Below, piece after piece: positions 9,564 to 19,442 of a stretch of DNA of 38,770 bases. The notes under the pieces were generated by a model. That model had not been told where the DNA came from. It was given only the letters and a program-made list of their open reading frames with translations, and ran no database searches. Origin of the DNA: an uncultured Anaerolineae bacterium (GTDB taxonomy: Bacteria; Chloroflexota; Anaerolineae; Anaerolineales; Villigracilaceae); contig CAIMZS010000482.1 in NCBI GenBank assembly GCA_903846015.1, positions 1 to 38,770 of the forward strand, read 5' to 3'. The position numbers and the translations under genes were made by a program. Numbering within the stretch: the first letter of the stretch is position 1; each line of letters begins with the position of its first letter.

Positions 9564-12500
9564 TCACTTCACCTGGTTTAGAACAAGCATATCGGGCGAC
9601 TGTGGACTCAGGTAAGCGAATGCTGCTGGCACCAGCACGGCTCCTGCCAGCCTGGATGATAACAATTGCGGAAAACGGCTGAAAGGAATCCTTTGAATCG
9701 GCTGTTGGGTCAGGCTTTGTCTGGCACTACCGTTTGCGCCCGGCACTTCTGGAATGACACCAGATAATCCACGAATTTCCATCATAGGGCTAATTTGCCC
9801 TCGCACAATATTGCTGATTTCATTCGGGGTGGGCGGCCGGTTTGATGTGTACGACTTTTCCGGAACATAACCCAAAAAATTGACATCCACATAATCAACA
9901 CCGGGCACAGCCTGAACGGCTGCAATGACCTCACTTAACACCAGATCCTGGCCCAACTCACGACGTTCGAAGCTGAATGTGTCCAACAGCTTTGCCCGTA
10001 CCATTTTGACCACCGGCTCCCATTGATATTCCTTTAATATGCGCACATCAGCGCCGATGAACAGCAAGAATAGGAAGCGCGTTTGTAAAATAATGGGCAG
10101 GTGTGGATCTCCGGAACCGCGAAGAGCCAGCAGCAGGTTGCGGAACAGGTCTGAGCTGCTGTCAATCGGCATATCATCAGCGCCCGCGATGGTCACCTGC
10201 ACCACTTCGCGCTTCTGATAAACGACACGTGCCGCGGTCGATTTGGCGATACCGGCATATGTGCGCGCAAAATCGGCATAATCACTGACCGAGACAAGCC
10301 TGTCCAGCGCAGTGACGGTGCGTGGCGCGTTTTTGCGCGCCGTATCACGGCTTTCTGGGTCTGCGCCCCCGGAGGAGCGCAGCGGGTTGTTGACGCTCTG
10401 TACCCCAAGCGGCCTGACCATTAACAAGCTAATCTTTCCAGCCTGCACATTACCTGGTCGCCCAATCCCATTTCGATATTCGGCGCGAACGTTTCCGGGT
10501 GCAGTTGGCAGGCGCGCGCCGCTCTGGCCGTTCCCAAAGGTAACCGCTGTTTTTCCGTTGTCATCCGTTTTAGTGACGAATTTGCGATCCGTGGGCTTCA
10601 GGTCTGCCAGGGTGTCATTTTCAAACCAGCGCACATCATTGACGAAAACCTGTAGCGAACTTTCTGCCCCAGACGGGGTGGCCGATGAAGTAAAAGTCAG
10701 GGGGCTTTGCTTAAGGTTGAATGACTGAAAGGCCTGGCTGGCATCACCCCCACCCATTGTTTCCTTGCGCGTTTCGCCATGTGAGGCCTTAACAACATTG
10801 GCATAGATAATAGTGGTATCGCGCAGATAACAATACTCCAGCTTTTTAGCCAGCCGCAGCCAGGTGTGCATTTTATCGTTATCGACGATTGGAATTTTTG
10901 GATCGTCAAGCATGTACCTGGGCATATCAATCACCTGATTGTGATTGCCATTGTTTGCCTGGTTATAATAAAAAGGCTGACCATCCTGCCCGGCTACATC
11001 CTGGATCACATCAGCCAACATCACCAGTTCGCTGGATGCAATCCCGCGCACCACCTGACCAGCAGCATCGTTGATATCAGTCCGTTCGCCTGAGATGATT
11101 AGCCAGCGCCCGGATTTCATACCGCTGTAAAGCCCATCAAGTTCTATCCACACATCGCCCCCGCAAATGGGGGTTTCGAGCGGTGCTTCCGCCAGAGGTA
11201 ACTCTTCGCTTTGCCCCAGGATCGTGGTGGCACGCATCACACTCAGCAAGCGGTCGTCATTAGTCAACCAGTCATCCGTCAGAGTCAACCGTGTCGATTT
11301 TCCGGTGATCCCGTAATCAGCCCGTGAAAGCGCCTGTATTTGGGTGACATTCGTGATGATCTGCTGATTTGTATCTGCCCTCAGGATCACCACCTTGCTG
11401 CCGGTTGTAATCTGGTCATAAGAACCATCCAGGTCTATCACATTGGTCGGGTCCGGCGGCTGGGCGGTTTCATCCAGCGAAGAAATGGTAAAACCAGATC
11501 TGGCGATCGTCACGGTGCGGCTGCCATAAGTTTGACGGGCGGTTTGTTCCATACTCACAGTGTCAAGGACGGTACTACTGGGTGTAACAACGGTCACCTT
11601 GATATCAGTACTTTGATCAACAACCTCAAACGTGACTTGATAATTAATTTCATGGAATTTAAAATCGTAAGATTCTGGTAGATACATCATTGTTCTACCC
11701 GCAGTGATAGTAACATCCATATTTTTGAATTGGACAGTCGCAACATGGCCCGCCAATGGCAGCTTGTCCTTGCCATAGACTTGCCGAATGGTATTACCTA
11801 AATGAGACGATGATATCTCTACGGTAATATTGCCAATACCAGTTCTACCGGTTGCATTGGCGCCGGTTACATCCCACATCCGGATTTTTATGCCTAATGA
11901 ATCAGAGAATGCGATCGGCCACTCTTCATGATCGATCACCAACCCGGCGTCATTCAAGATCGGTTTTAGCGGCGCATTGTAACCAAAAGGTCGCGCCATG
12001 GCGCGAAATGCATAGGCGTGAAAATTCCCATCCGGCGCTGCCCTGACGCCCGCCATAGCGGCAGGCAGCGATCTTGCCAGACGGTCGTCAAAGATCGCGC
12101 CTAGCTGCAGCCCATTATCCGCCCCATTACCAAAAGCGCTGCTCAGATCACGCACCAGGTTAAGCGTATTGCGCGGCGGTTGCGAAGCGGTTTTTACCAG
12201 TCCTAGTAATGTTTGTTGAAGAGGGTCTGTGTTTTGGATTACGCCAGGCTGGCCGGCGCTCGACCCGCCGCCCGCGGCAGCCGCAGCGGATTCAAGCATC
12301 AAAGATGATGCCCGAATCGCCTGCAAACCCTGGTGAGCGGCATCCAATTTCTCAACCATTCCACCCAACCAGGGGGCCAATTTTGAATATTGTTCACCAA
12401 CCGCCATCGCCTGCTCTTCAGAAATTTTTGCAAGGCTTTCGTGCACACTTTGGGTGGCTGCTTCAATACTTAAATTCGGGGACTTCAGGTCAGATACAAG

Positions 12501-13427
12501 CCCGGTCAACTGTCCGATCACCCTTTGAGCCATCTCGGTACGGGCCTTGCTCCGGTCAGCGCTGGGTTTGACATCGATATAACTTTGAGCTACCTCGATC
12601 ACTGCCCGGACGTCCAGCGGCTGCGAGGCAACCACAATGGCAGCCTTTTGGTATTGATTCGATGGGTTAAAAGTAACCAAGGTGCGGTCCCTGGCCGGGT
12701 CAGGCATGACCTTGTCCAGGTGGTACACGTTCAGGACCAAACCTTCACCCAATAAAATGGCATCGTTGTTTTTAAGATTTGTGCTGATTCCTTTAATATA
12801 CAGGCGTTCGGGCTCCTGCCGGCCGTTCCTGAGGACCGAATAAACCGTTTGCTGCTGGCTCTGCCTGGGTTTGAGCCTGTTCCAGGTGAAACGAGCATCG
12901 AGCGCCTCGTCATTTTCAAACACTTGCGGCAATTCACCCGGGCCTGGCACCGTCTGCGCCTTGATCTCGCGCGGCTGAATCGTGACTTGGTGGTTTTTAT
13001 CGAGTTCGAGCGCCAGGAATACGCTGGCAGAAACACCCGGCCGCAGAGTATAGCCGATCATCCGGGCCAGTTCAAGCACCGAGCGGCGCTCAATCGCTGT
13101 TCCTAAAAAGCCCTCGTTGGCAATTCTTTCCTGGTAAAAACTGAGCACATCCGCGATGGTGGCCCAGCAGTCCAACAGCGCGATGCCTGGATCGCTGCCG
13201 GCGCGTGTTGTCAAGGCGCCAAGTGGATACGTGGTAACCAGCCTGGCCGCATCATTCGGGTCTGAAACTCCAATCGCCATATTAGACAGGCGGGCCTTCA
13301 TCGTTTCAAGAAAGCGGGCATGCGTGCCCACCCTGTAATTCAACGCTGAAAGTCCTGGCCGGTTGGCCTCGTTGGCAGGTGTCAGGCTTTGAGTGCCTTC
13401 ACAGCAATCACAATTTTGATCTTCCAT
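9564..13427 (-). CDS. Giant baseplate assembly protein (Afp12/Pvc12-like)
   Basis: The protein has 1287 aa; GGGAGG lies 7 nt before the ATG. The N-terminus carries a CDCC cluster and then the pattern NRPGLSALNYRVGTHARFL and DPGIALLDCWATIADVLSFYQ, which is characteristic of the large putative baseplate assembly proteins of eCIS and phage-like tails. The C-terminal third has the baseplate J-like arrangement (VSDYADFARTYAGIAKSTAARV, then VPGVDYVDV). With the 1016-aa protein it should form the wedge ring around the spike. A helical, Ala/Gly-rich insertion near residues 310-400 contains a glycine run. The gene overlaps nothing and lies 3 nt downstream of the 1016-aa gene. Confidence 0.9.
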   Translation of the reverse strand: MEDQNCDCCEGTQSLTPANEANRPGLSALNYRVGTHARFLETMKARLSNMAIGVSDPNDAARLVTTYPLGALTTRAGSDPGIALLDCWATIADVLSFYQERIANEGFLGTAIERRSVLELARMIGYTLRPGVSASVFLALELDKNHQVTIQPREIKAQTVPGPGELPQVFENDEALDARFTWNRLKPRQSQQQTVYSVLRNGRQEPERLYIKGISTNLKNNDAILLGEGLVLNVYHLDKVMPDPARDRTLVTFNPSNQYQKAAIVVASQPLDVRAVIEVAQSYIDVKPSADRSKARTEMAQRVIGQLTGLVSDLKSPNLSIEAATQSVHESLAKISEEQAMAVGEQYSKLAPWLGGMVEKLDAAHQGLQAIRASSLMLESAAAAAGGGSSAGQPGVIQNTDPLQQTLLGLVKTASQPPRNTLNLVRDLSSAFGNGADNGLQLGAIFDDRLARSLPAAMAGVRAAPDGNFHAYAFRAMARPFGYNAPLKPILNDAGLVIDHEEWPIAFSDSLGIKIRMWDVTGANATGRTGIGNITVEISSSHLGNTIRQVYGKDKLPLAGHVATVQFKNMDVTITAGRTMMYLPESYDFKFHEINYQVTFEVVDQSTDIKVTVVTPSSTVLDTVSMEQTARQTYGSRTVTIARSGFTISSLDETAQPPDPTNVIDLDGSYDQITTGSKVVILRADTNQQIITNVTQIQALSRADYGITGKSTRLTLTDDWLTNDDRLLSVMRATTILGQSEELPLAEAPLETPICGGDVWIELDGLYSGMKSGRWLIISGERTDINDAAGQVVRGIASSELVMLADVIQDVAGQDGQPFYYNQANNGNHNQVIDMPRYMLDDPKIPIVDNDKMHTWLRLAKKLEYCYLRDTTIIYANVVKASHGETRKETMGGGDASQAFQSFNLKQSPLTFTSSATPSGAESSLQVFVNDVRWFENDTLADLKPTDRKFVTKTDDNGKTAVTFGNGQSGARLPTAPGNVRAEYRNGIGRPGNVQAGKISLLMVRPLGVQSVNNPLRSSGGADPESRDTARKNAPRTVTALDRLVSVSDYADFARTYAGIAKSTAARVVYQKREVVQVTIAGADDMPIDSSSDLFRNLLLALRGSGDPHLPIILQTRFLFLLFIGADVRILKEYQWEPVVKMVRAKLLDTFSFERRELGQDLVLSEVIAAVQAVPGVDYVDVNFLGYVPEKSYTSNRPPTPNEISNIVRGQISPMMEIRGLSGVIPEVPGANGSARQSLTQQPIQRIPFSRFPQLLSSRLAGAVLVPAAFAYLSPQSPDMLVLNQVK

Positions 13428-13430
13428 TTT

Positions 13431-16400
13431 TTACCTCCCGCCAGCCATCACGAGTGCGAATCGGCCTCGCTCCGGGAAATCTGGGTCACTATCGATTTGA
13501 CCGATCTCGAACGGCCCAAACGGCAGAACACCATTTTCAATCTCATGGTTTGGCGCCTCAAACAAGCGCTGCAGCCGTGTCACTTCCACGCTGTTTACAC
13601 CTTCCACGGCCTGGGCCCGCGCGATAATCCGACTCAGATAAATATCTTCTCCAAAAGTCAGCCGGTCCGGGTGAAAGAAACCAGGATCACCTTTCCTCAT
13701 CAAACCGCTGCTAAATACATCAAGCAGCGCCGCTTTGACATGTCCGCGCAAAAAACCGGGTGATACGCACACATTTAATTCAATATCTAGCGGGACATAG
13801 CGCGCTTTTTCTACTCTCAGATCATGACCAATCCGGCGGTAATGATTGAGGCAATCACAGACATCCTGCTCCAGCCCAAAACTTTCAGCCTCAGTTCTGA
13901 ACGGGTCAAGCGCTACATCGACCTCATCCCAACTACCGTTCCAGGCCAGGCTGGCTGTGGCGCGCTGGATTTCAGGCTTGAATTCACGCATCGCTATATT
14001 GGCATAATCATCGGCAATCACAGCCCGTTCGATCTGCTTGCGGAAGGTAAAAGGAGCATATAACTTGGCTTCGGAAATGGGCTCCGCATCCAAGCCACTG
14101 GTAGCCGGCAGCGGGTTTCGAGCTGCCAGCGAAGCCCCGTTCAAGTTGTAAACCGTGTGCTTAAGAGCCTCTGCCCCCAGATTGCCACGCGAGCCATTGC
14201 CTAATCGGTAAGTTGCATAAAAACTGGAACCGGCCTGAGGTTGTTCACCCAGGTCGCCGTTCCCAAACCGCAGGTTTGCCACCCCATTATTGTCCACCTC
14301 GACCACAAAATGCAGGTCATCCGGACCGCTGCTAAGCAGGTCAAAGCGAGGCAGCCAGGTACGAAGCAGGGCTTTTAGATCGGCGCTCACATCATCCAAC
14401 AGGTTCTGCGGCGCATCTTGACCATCCGACAATTGGGCCAGGTTTCGCTGGGTCTTAAGGCTGAGCTTACCAAATAGCATCTCGTCAAATGGGTTATGCG
14501 AAACGCGTAAACGCTTCACCAGATCGGACGAGTCTGCCACATCACTCATCTTGAAAAGGGGTATCAACCCTCCTTGCCCATCTGGAGCACTCGGCACCTC
14601 ATCCAGCCAGATTTGGGGCAGCGCTGAACGTGGATCCTGCTTCTGCAGCCCCTTGGCAGAAAGAGAGGCGAACCTGGTGCTGAGTGACCTTTCTGGAGAA
14701 TTTTTGTGAGAGTGCTTATGCCCGGGCCGTCGAGAAGAACCATTTGCGGGAAGATCCTGTCGGTAAGTCATCCCCGGGAAACTTATTCTAGGGTTATAAC
14801 GTCCTGCAATGAAAATTTCATCTGCCGGGTGGCCCTCGCAATCACAATTCGCCGATTTTGATCCTGCCAATTGACCAACGTCAAGCGGTACCGTACCAAT
14901 TTCTTGCGGCGGCCTTATCGTGCGTCCATGGTCTACCAGTAAAACATTTGCACGTGCCAGGGTGATATTCTGTATATATTCGCACCCCGGCGCGGAAGTA
15001 ACCGCCGAAAGGCACAGCGCGAATGGCAGGGCATCTTCCGTTTGCCACTCAATTTCGACCACGGGTGTGGGCAGGTCTGCCGAATAATCACCCGTCGGCA
15101 CTACCAGGCTGGATGGATTGGTATTTATGCTCTGGTTCCGCGGGTCACTTATCATCACCAATTGATCATGGTTGAGAGTAACCTTCGTCAGGCGCACCGC
15201 TATACGGTGCGATGGATCGGCATCGGCGAACTTGCCAGTTTTTGGTCCTATCACTTCCTCAAAAATCAATACATCCCCGGCCTGCAAATTTAATGCACGC
15301 TCCAGTTCCGGGTTGGCCGGTTCTTGAGCCTTTTGCCTGGCTACTGACTTGGATTTGCCCGCCCTTGCTTGGGGAACGCTGCCGGTCGTATTCGTTGACA
15401 TTGGCAGGGTCGCAGGAAGGACATAATGGTCGAGCAGGGTTGCGCTGGTAGTTGCTCGCAACAGACAGCACTCGCGCTGCCCCCATGTATAAAACTGGAT
15501 TTCATTGCCTGCCTGGCGCAAGGTAAACTTGGAACGGGTCACGGGTTCAAAAACTTCATAGGCATCGGGCGGGATCTGTCGAAACTGGTCTGCAGAAAGC
15601 AGCTCGCGCTGGTCAGGTAGGCTTGAGTCGAGCATCGCCAGGAAGAAGATCTCCTGCGGATCAATCTCAAGCACATCCGTCCCAAGCAAGCTGAGCGCCA
15701 GCCAGGCGCGGGCATTGCAACCTTCATGCAGGTAATAATCTACCAGGCGAGCATGCCGGCGCACCGAGATGCGCTGGCGGGCTGTATCCAGGTAAGATTC
15801 GGTTGCCACGGCATCCTGGTAATAACTGAGGTGATCTCCGGCATAGGACAGCAGTTCCACCAGGGTGATCCCCAGGTCAGGCGCGTGGCGCTCTTTCCAA
15901 TCCGGCATGATCAAAGCCAGGCGGTCGAGTAAAAGTTGGCGAAAACTAGCATAATCCTTAGCCAGGTAATTAATATCGGGCTCGTCCAACACTTCAGGCG
16001 GGCAGGGATTCTGCGAGGCGCAGTCCAGATCACTCGGACAATCCACCTTGAATGAGAACTCCGCATGATCATAGAACGGGTCGATTCCTTCCACACCCAC
16101 CAGGCACAGGGAATAAGTGGAAAAATCTCCTGCTTTATCCAGGCTGATCACCAGGTAATCGTCTGTTTCTGCGCTACCTTCAACATGTGGGTCAACATCC
16201 AAAACCTTAATATCCCTTACCCGTCTGCCGCCTTCTATCCTAACTGTCTTATTCAGCGAAGGCCCATTGGTCTGCAGGGAAACCGGCAGTTTACCGATAA
16301 AATACGCCAACAATGTCTTTCCATCATCGCTGACTTCAACATAATCCAGGCCGTTCATATCCGGCTTGCCATCCTTATCGAGATGGGCGCGCACCAACGC

Positions 16401-16481
16401 GCGGCGCTGATCGTTCCGGCATTCTCTGGTCATATTGTCATTAGTAGGAGCATGCTCTCCGTGACGTGGCAATCTGGTCAT
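13431..16481 (-). CDS. Giant baseplate J-like protein (Afp11/Pvc11-like)
   Basis: The protein has 1016 aa. Its ATG overlaps the gp25 stop codon (ATGA) and follows a strong AAGGAGG, which fixes the start at 16481. The family-typical sequence begins only at about residue 17 (MTRECRNDQRR, then MNGLDYVEV). The preceding residues (TRLPRHGEHAPTN) are encoded by repeat module C at 16446-16480. The middle contains PDIN-LAKDYASFRQLLLDRL and DLGITLVELLSYAGDHLSYYQD, signatures of these wedge proteins. The C-terminal 250 residues match baseplate J-like domains (DDYANIAMREFKPEIQRA, AQAVEGVNSVEVTRLQR). A basic, low-complexity insertion with several His residues lies near 590-620. The role is structural in the baseplate, partnered with the 1287-aa protein. 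Confidence 0.9.
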   Translation of the reverse strand: MTRLPRHGEHAPTNDNMTRECRNDQRRALVRAHLDKDGKPDMNGLDYVEVSDDGKTLLAYFIGKLPVSLQTNGPSLNKTVRIEGGRRVRDIKVLDVDPHVEGSAETDDYLVISLDKAGDFSTYSLCLVGVEGIDPFYDHAEFSFKVDCPSDLDCASQNPCPPEVLDEPDINYLAKDYASFRQLLLDRLALIMPDWKERHAPDLGITLVELLSYAGDHLSYYQDAVATESYLDTARQRISVRRHARLVDYYLHEGCNARAWLALSLLGTDVLEIDPQEIFFLAMLDSSLPDQRELLSADQFRQIPPDAYEVFEPVTRSKFTLRQAGNEIQFYTWGQRECCLLRATTSATLLDHYVLPATLPMSTNTTGSVPQARAGKSKSVARQKAQEPANPELERALNLQAGDVLIFEEVIGPKTGKFADADPSHRIAVRLTKVTLNHDQLVMISDPRNQSINTNPSSLVVPTGDYSADLPTPVVEIEWQTEDALPFALCLSAVTSAPGCEYIQNITLARANVLLVDHGRTIRPPQEIGTVPLDVGQLAGSKSANCDCEGHPADEIFIAGRYNPRISFPGMTYRQDLPANGSSRRPGHKHSHKNSPERSLSTRFASLSAKGLQKQDPRSALPQIWLDEVPSAPDGQGGLIPLFKMSDVADSSDLVKRLRVSHNPFDEMLFGKLSLKTQRNLAQLSDGQDAPQNLLDDVSADLKALLRTWLPRFDLLSSGPDDLHFVVEVDNNGVANLRFGNGDLGEQPQAGSSFYATYRLGNGSRGNLGAEALKHTVYNLNGASLAARNPLPATSGLDAEPISEAKLYAPFTFRKQIERAVIADDYANIAMREFKPEIQRATASLAWNGSWDEVDVALDPFRTEAESFGLEQDVCDCLNHYRRIGHDLRVEKARYVPLDIELNVCVSPGFLRGHVKAALLDVFSSGLMRKGDPGFFHPDRLTFGEDIYLSRIIARAQAVEGVNSVEVTRLQRLFEAPNHEIENGVLPFGPFEIGQIDSDPDFPERGRFALVMAGGR
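16446..16480 (-). repeat. Repeat module C at the start of the Afp11-like gene
   Basis: The plus strand reads AGCATGCTCTCCGTGACGTG then GCAATC, near-identical to 17878-17910. On the coding strand it supplies about the first dozen codons of the 1016-aa protein. Confidence 0.7.
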
Positions 16482-16840
16482 GAGGAAATCCTCCTTGTCA
16501 ACTGGCTAGTACGCACTTCATTTGTGCGCCGCACAACATAACTCAACGTAATGTGCAATTCCGCCCCATCATTGAGAACTTCGAGTGATCGCAGTTCGAT
16601 CAGATCGCCCAACCAGCGGTTCAACCCAGCTTGTATAGTGAACTGTAAGGCGGATGCCAGCTCAGGTCTGTTTGTCGTATAGATCAGCTGCTGCAAGCCG
16701 CTGCCAAAATCAGGGCGGTTGAGACGCTCACCAGGGTTTGTAAAAATAAACTGCTCGATCATTTCACGGATATGACCATCATTGTCGCTTTCGGCACTGC
16801 GACCACGTCCATCGATATGATATGGGAAAGCAATATTCAT
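16478..16840 (-). CDS. gp25-like baseplate wedge protein
   Basis: The protein has 120 aa with GAGG about 6 nt before the ATG. It matches the GPW/gp25 family in size and pattern: an N-terminal FPYHID, a DNDGHIREMIEQFIFTNPGERLNRPDFGSGL core with the conserved E-R pair, and a C-terminal beta-rich part. gp25 proteins connect the sheath to the baseplate and trigger contraction (family knowledge). The stop codon overlaps the start of the Afp11-like gene, so the two are translationally coupled. Confidence 0.93.
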   Translation of the reverse strand: MNIAFPYHIDGRGRSAESDNDGHIREMIEQFIFTNPGERLNRPDFGSGLQQLIYTTNRPELASALQFTIQAGLNRWLGDLIELRSLEVLNDGAELHITLSYVVRRTNEVRTSQLTRRISS

Positions 16841-16847
16841 AATGACC

Positions 16848-17171
16848 TCATTGGCCTGTCACACGGGTTTGTGTCTGAACGATCATTAAAGGTGTGCCAG
16901 TAGGCACGCAAGTGGCCTGGCTGTCAAACAACAACAGCGGCTGCCCATTAGATATGACCCGCGTTGCGGAGCTGACAAACTGGGCGGTTACACAAGGTCC
17001 GTTTGCGGCTGGCGGAGGGGGCAGCGCACAGCCAGCAATCACATACGGCCCGCTCATTGTTACAGTTGGCTGACCCGAAACCGTTACACGCGGGTTGGGC
17101 ACGGTAGCCTGGGCCTGGCCACCATGCGAACATAAAACCGTCGCGCCGACATGCAGTAAAAAACCAGGCAT
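16848..17171 (-). CDS. PAAR-like spike tip protein
   Basis: The protein has 107 aa, starting 3 nt after the spike gene's stop. The N-terminus MPGFLLHVGATVLCSHGG and a glycine/proline-rich, all-beta pattern are typical of the PAAR-like tip proteins of contractile injection systems, which cap the spike with a metal-stabilised cone. Candidate ligands are H7, C14, H16, C48, C60 and C88. Position between the gpV-like spike and gp25 supports the call. The Shine-Dalgarno site is weak, as expected for a coupled gene. Confidence 0.85.
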   Translation of the reverse strand: MPGFLLHVGATVLCSHGGQAQATVPNPRVTVSGQPTVTMSGPYVIAGCALPPPPAANGPCVTAQFVSSATRVISNGQPLLLFDSQATCVPTGTPLMIVQTQTRVTGQ

Positions 17172-17174
17172 AAT

Positions 17175-17714
17175 TCACATCACCGTAAGGGCGCCGTTGT
17201 TGACTGTCACATTCGGGCCAACCAGGGTGATTGAGGCGCCTTTGCCATTATCGATATAAATACCTGAATCGTTGACAACTATCGATGCGCCAGTCGTGCT
17301 TTTAAGAATGATGCCGCCGGTTGCCGGGGAAGGCGGCATATCGCTAATCATGATCTTATGCTGCAGCAGCGATTGGAAGACGATATTCGGATCTGCCGGA
17401 TTGCCGGAAGTACCGTCCGAAGGGACATCCGACGGCCCGCCCCAGCGGCAGCCAGTCCAAATGGGGTAATCCGGGTCCCCATGCTCAAACTCAACCCACA
17501 CACCAGCACTGACTGGCGGAACAAGATAGATGCCCATCGGCGGCCCGGTCGGCCCCGATAAGGGCACACATGGTTCGGCCCAACTGGATGGGATGGAGCC
17601 TAATACATCCGGAACGCTGAGCATCAACCTCCCACGCTGATCGGGATCGATGTTATTCAGCACAGTTCCGCGGTATTTGCCGTAATATACATTGTTGGAC
17701 GCGTTGACTGTCAT
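17175..17714 (-). CDS. gpV/gp5-like spike protein (OB-fold plus beta-helix tail)
   Basis: The protein has 179 aa with AGGAT upstream of the ATG. Residues about 8-95 show the OB-fold pattern of gp5/VgrG/gpV spikes (YYGKYRGTVLNNIDPDQRGR, VPPVSAGVWVEFEHGDPDYPIW). The C-terminal ~60 residues are short alternating strands (GIILKSTTGASIVVNDSG) suited to a trimeric beta-helix. No lysozyme domain is present. It should form the central spike below the hub and carry the PAAR-like tip encoded next. Confidence 0.9.
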   Translation of the reverse strand: MTVNASNNVYYGKYRGTVLNNIDPDQRGRLMLSVPDVLGSIPSSWAEPCVPLSGPTGPPMGIYLVPPVSAGVWVEFEHGDPDYPIWTGCRWGGPSDVPSDGTSGNPADPNIVFQSLLQHKIMISDMPPSPATGGIILKSTTGASIVVNDSGIYIDNGKGASITLVGPNVTVNNGALTVM

Positions 17715-17852
17715 GAAATAATCCTGGTACTCGCCTGAAGTAAATCGAATCTAAATTTATTCTTTCTTAACATAAAAAGTGTTTTACTGCCATGCTGAAG
17801 AACTGCCGCTTTTTAATAAAATTTCACTTGCTTATAGCCTTATTCTCATTGC

Positions 17853-17910
17853 GATAGTGCCCGTTCTAGCAGGGCCGAGGAGCGTGCTCTCCGCGACGTG
17901 GCAATCCGAT
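17853..17910. repeat. Composite mosaic repeat (modules A and C) between hub and spike genes
   Basis: Module A (17853-17877, identical over 24 bases to 651-674) is joined directly to module C (17878-17910; GAGCGTGCTCTCCGCGACGT then GGCAATC). It lies in a 278-bp AT-rich gap that shows no gene. Confidence 0.85.
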
Positions 17911-17992
17911 CTACATGCCCAAATTTTTTTGAATATTTCGTATCCTTGGTAAATAATCCTTGCTGCATTCACGCTAATCCAGATAATCACAG

Positions 17993-19120
17993 TTAAGCTG
18001 GAATTACCACTGGCGTAAGAGAAATAAGACCATCACGCGAAAGAGTAAAATTTTGTTTATATTCTCCGCGCTTCAAATTGTGAGTTACGCTTTCAACGTA
18101 ATACAAGCCGTCATAACTCGGGCCGGCGCCTCGCACCCCCACATACATGCGCGACCGCAGGATCCAGCCATAGCGTAAAACACTCAGCGAGCCACTTGCA
18201 GTGACCGAATCCGCCCCTTTGCGAATCAGCCCAAAGACGCGTTTGGCCGCCTGGTCAGGTTCGAGGTTGGCCAAATCTTCCGACAGCTTGATCTTGGCAG
18301 GTGGTATCGACCGCACCGTCAGCGGAGGCTTGAGGATATCGATGCCCGGAAGTGGAATGGGCAGCGGTATCTTCTTGGTAACCGGATCCATGATCGTCAC
18401 CACGGTGGTTTGCTTGGAGAGGCCATTAAGTGTGAAATTGAGCGATTCAACATTGGTCTGCCAATCCATGTTCACATTTAGCGCAGGCTGGGGCACTGGC
18501 AAGCGTTCATCTGGCCCGAAGTAAGCCACACTGCTGTACGGCAATGGGCCAGGTTCAATAAAAAAGGTATAGCCGGTCCTCGCCGCGATACTCTTGATAT
18601 AAGTCAGGTCAGTGGTGGTCTGTGTATCAGTACCCTTATTTGGCGTGCGCGCATTATCGGCATTCGGCGGAATCACCACAGGTATAATGCCGTAAGCTGC
18701 GTATTTGCTCAACATGGTCATCAGCTTGGCCGAATCAGGCATTCCTGGATAGGGGATCTTAATCTCCATCACATCCATCAATACGCTCAAATCCTCGCCT
18801 GTGACCGTTAATGTGGACTGTCCGGGCTGGTTACTGGGCGAGATCTGGTGCTGGGTAACCACACCATCACATAACACGCTGGGCATGCCCTTGTACGTGA
18901 CGATCACGATCACGCGTGTCGCCATCGGATCCAATTGGCCGGCAGAGATTAAAACCTGCAGCGGTGATATGTTACCGATCGTAAAGCTGAGTTGAAACCC
19001 TGTCCTATCGCGCCCCGAATTGACCTGAACGCTCACCAGCGCTTCAGTCAATGGCAGAGGCGCTGGGATGGGAGTTTCCAACGGCCCGATCAGCAGGGTC
19101 AGAATAATACCGTCAAGCAT
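17993..19120 (-). CDS. gpD/VgrG-N-like hub protein (Afp8-like)
   Basis: The protein has 375 aa if started at the ATG at 19120 (MLDGIILTLLIGP), which overlaps the end of the LysM-like gene by eight bases. A longer frame to 19180 would overlap it much more. The sequence has the phage late-control gene D pattern: an N-terminal beta barrel (SVQVNSGRDRTGFQLSFTIG), a middle LTYIKSIAARTGYTFFIEPG motif typical of hub proteins, and a C-terminal barrel ending VESVTHNLKRGEYKQNFTLSRDGL. It should form the trimeric hub between tube and spike. In Afp/PVC, hub and spike are fused in one protein; here they are two genes. Confidence 0.88.
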   Translation of the reverse strand: MLDGIILTLLIGPLETPIPAPLPLTEALVSVQVNSGRDRTGFQLSFTIGNISPLQVLISAGQLDPMATRVIVIVTYKGMPSVLCDGVVTQHQISPSNQPGQSTLTVTGEDLSVLMDVMEIKIPYPGMPDSAKLMTMLSKYAAYGIIPVVIPPNADNARTPNKGTDTQTTTDLTYIKSIAARTGYTFFIEPGPLPYSSVAYFGPDERLPVPQPALNVNMDWQTNVESLNFTLNGLSKQTTVVTIMDPVTKKIPLPIPLPGIDILKPPLTVRSIPPAKIKLSEDLANLEPDQAAKRVFGLIRKGADSVTASGSLSVLRYGWILRSRMYVGVRGAGPSYDGLYYVESVTHNLKRGEYKQNFTLSRDGLISLTPVVIPA

Positions 19121-19424
19121 TCGGTATCCCAGGAATACCTTCAGGCAAAGTGATGCGGATCCGGCGGCCAGGTTCCTCAAGTTCTTCAGGTATCATGACG
19201 GGGTTGGCATCACAGATGCGCCAGAATTGTTCAGCATCGCCAAGATAGCGCGCGCTGATATTATCCAGCCGGTCAGCCTGGCTGACTTCGTGTTCCTGCA
19301 GCAGTGTAAAGCGCTCAACAGCCGGCAGAAAACGGCGGCGCAGGTAACGAATGGTTTTGCCATCCGGGGTTTCAAAACTGGCTGTTTCGGTCGATGAATA
19401 ACGACTGGTAAGTTGAAATGCCAT
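19113..19424 (-). CDS. LysM-like / gp53-like baseplate protein
   Basis: The protein has 103 aa with GAGAGG before the ATG. The core HEVSQADRLDNISARYLGDA followed by FWRICDANP is a LysM-type fold signature. In contractile tails a short LysM protein next to gpD acts as a gp53-like clamp or hub adaptor (family knowledge). Its position between the tube-initiator and hub genes fits. Confidence 0.88.
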   Translation of the reverse strand: MAFQLTSRYSSTETASFETPDGKTIRYLRRRFLPAVERFTLLQEHEVSQADRLDNISARYLGDAEQFWRICDANPVMIPEELEEPGRRIRITLPEGIPGIPNA

Positions 19425-19442
19425 CTTCGCCTCTCAAGCTGT

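Noticed and set aside
11830..11860. Possible further copy of module A in the Afp12-like gene (CCAGTTCTACCGG; peptide GRTGIGNI)
   Set aside because: Only about ten bases match and the GGCC flank is missing; too weak to count.
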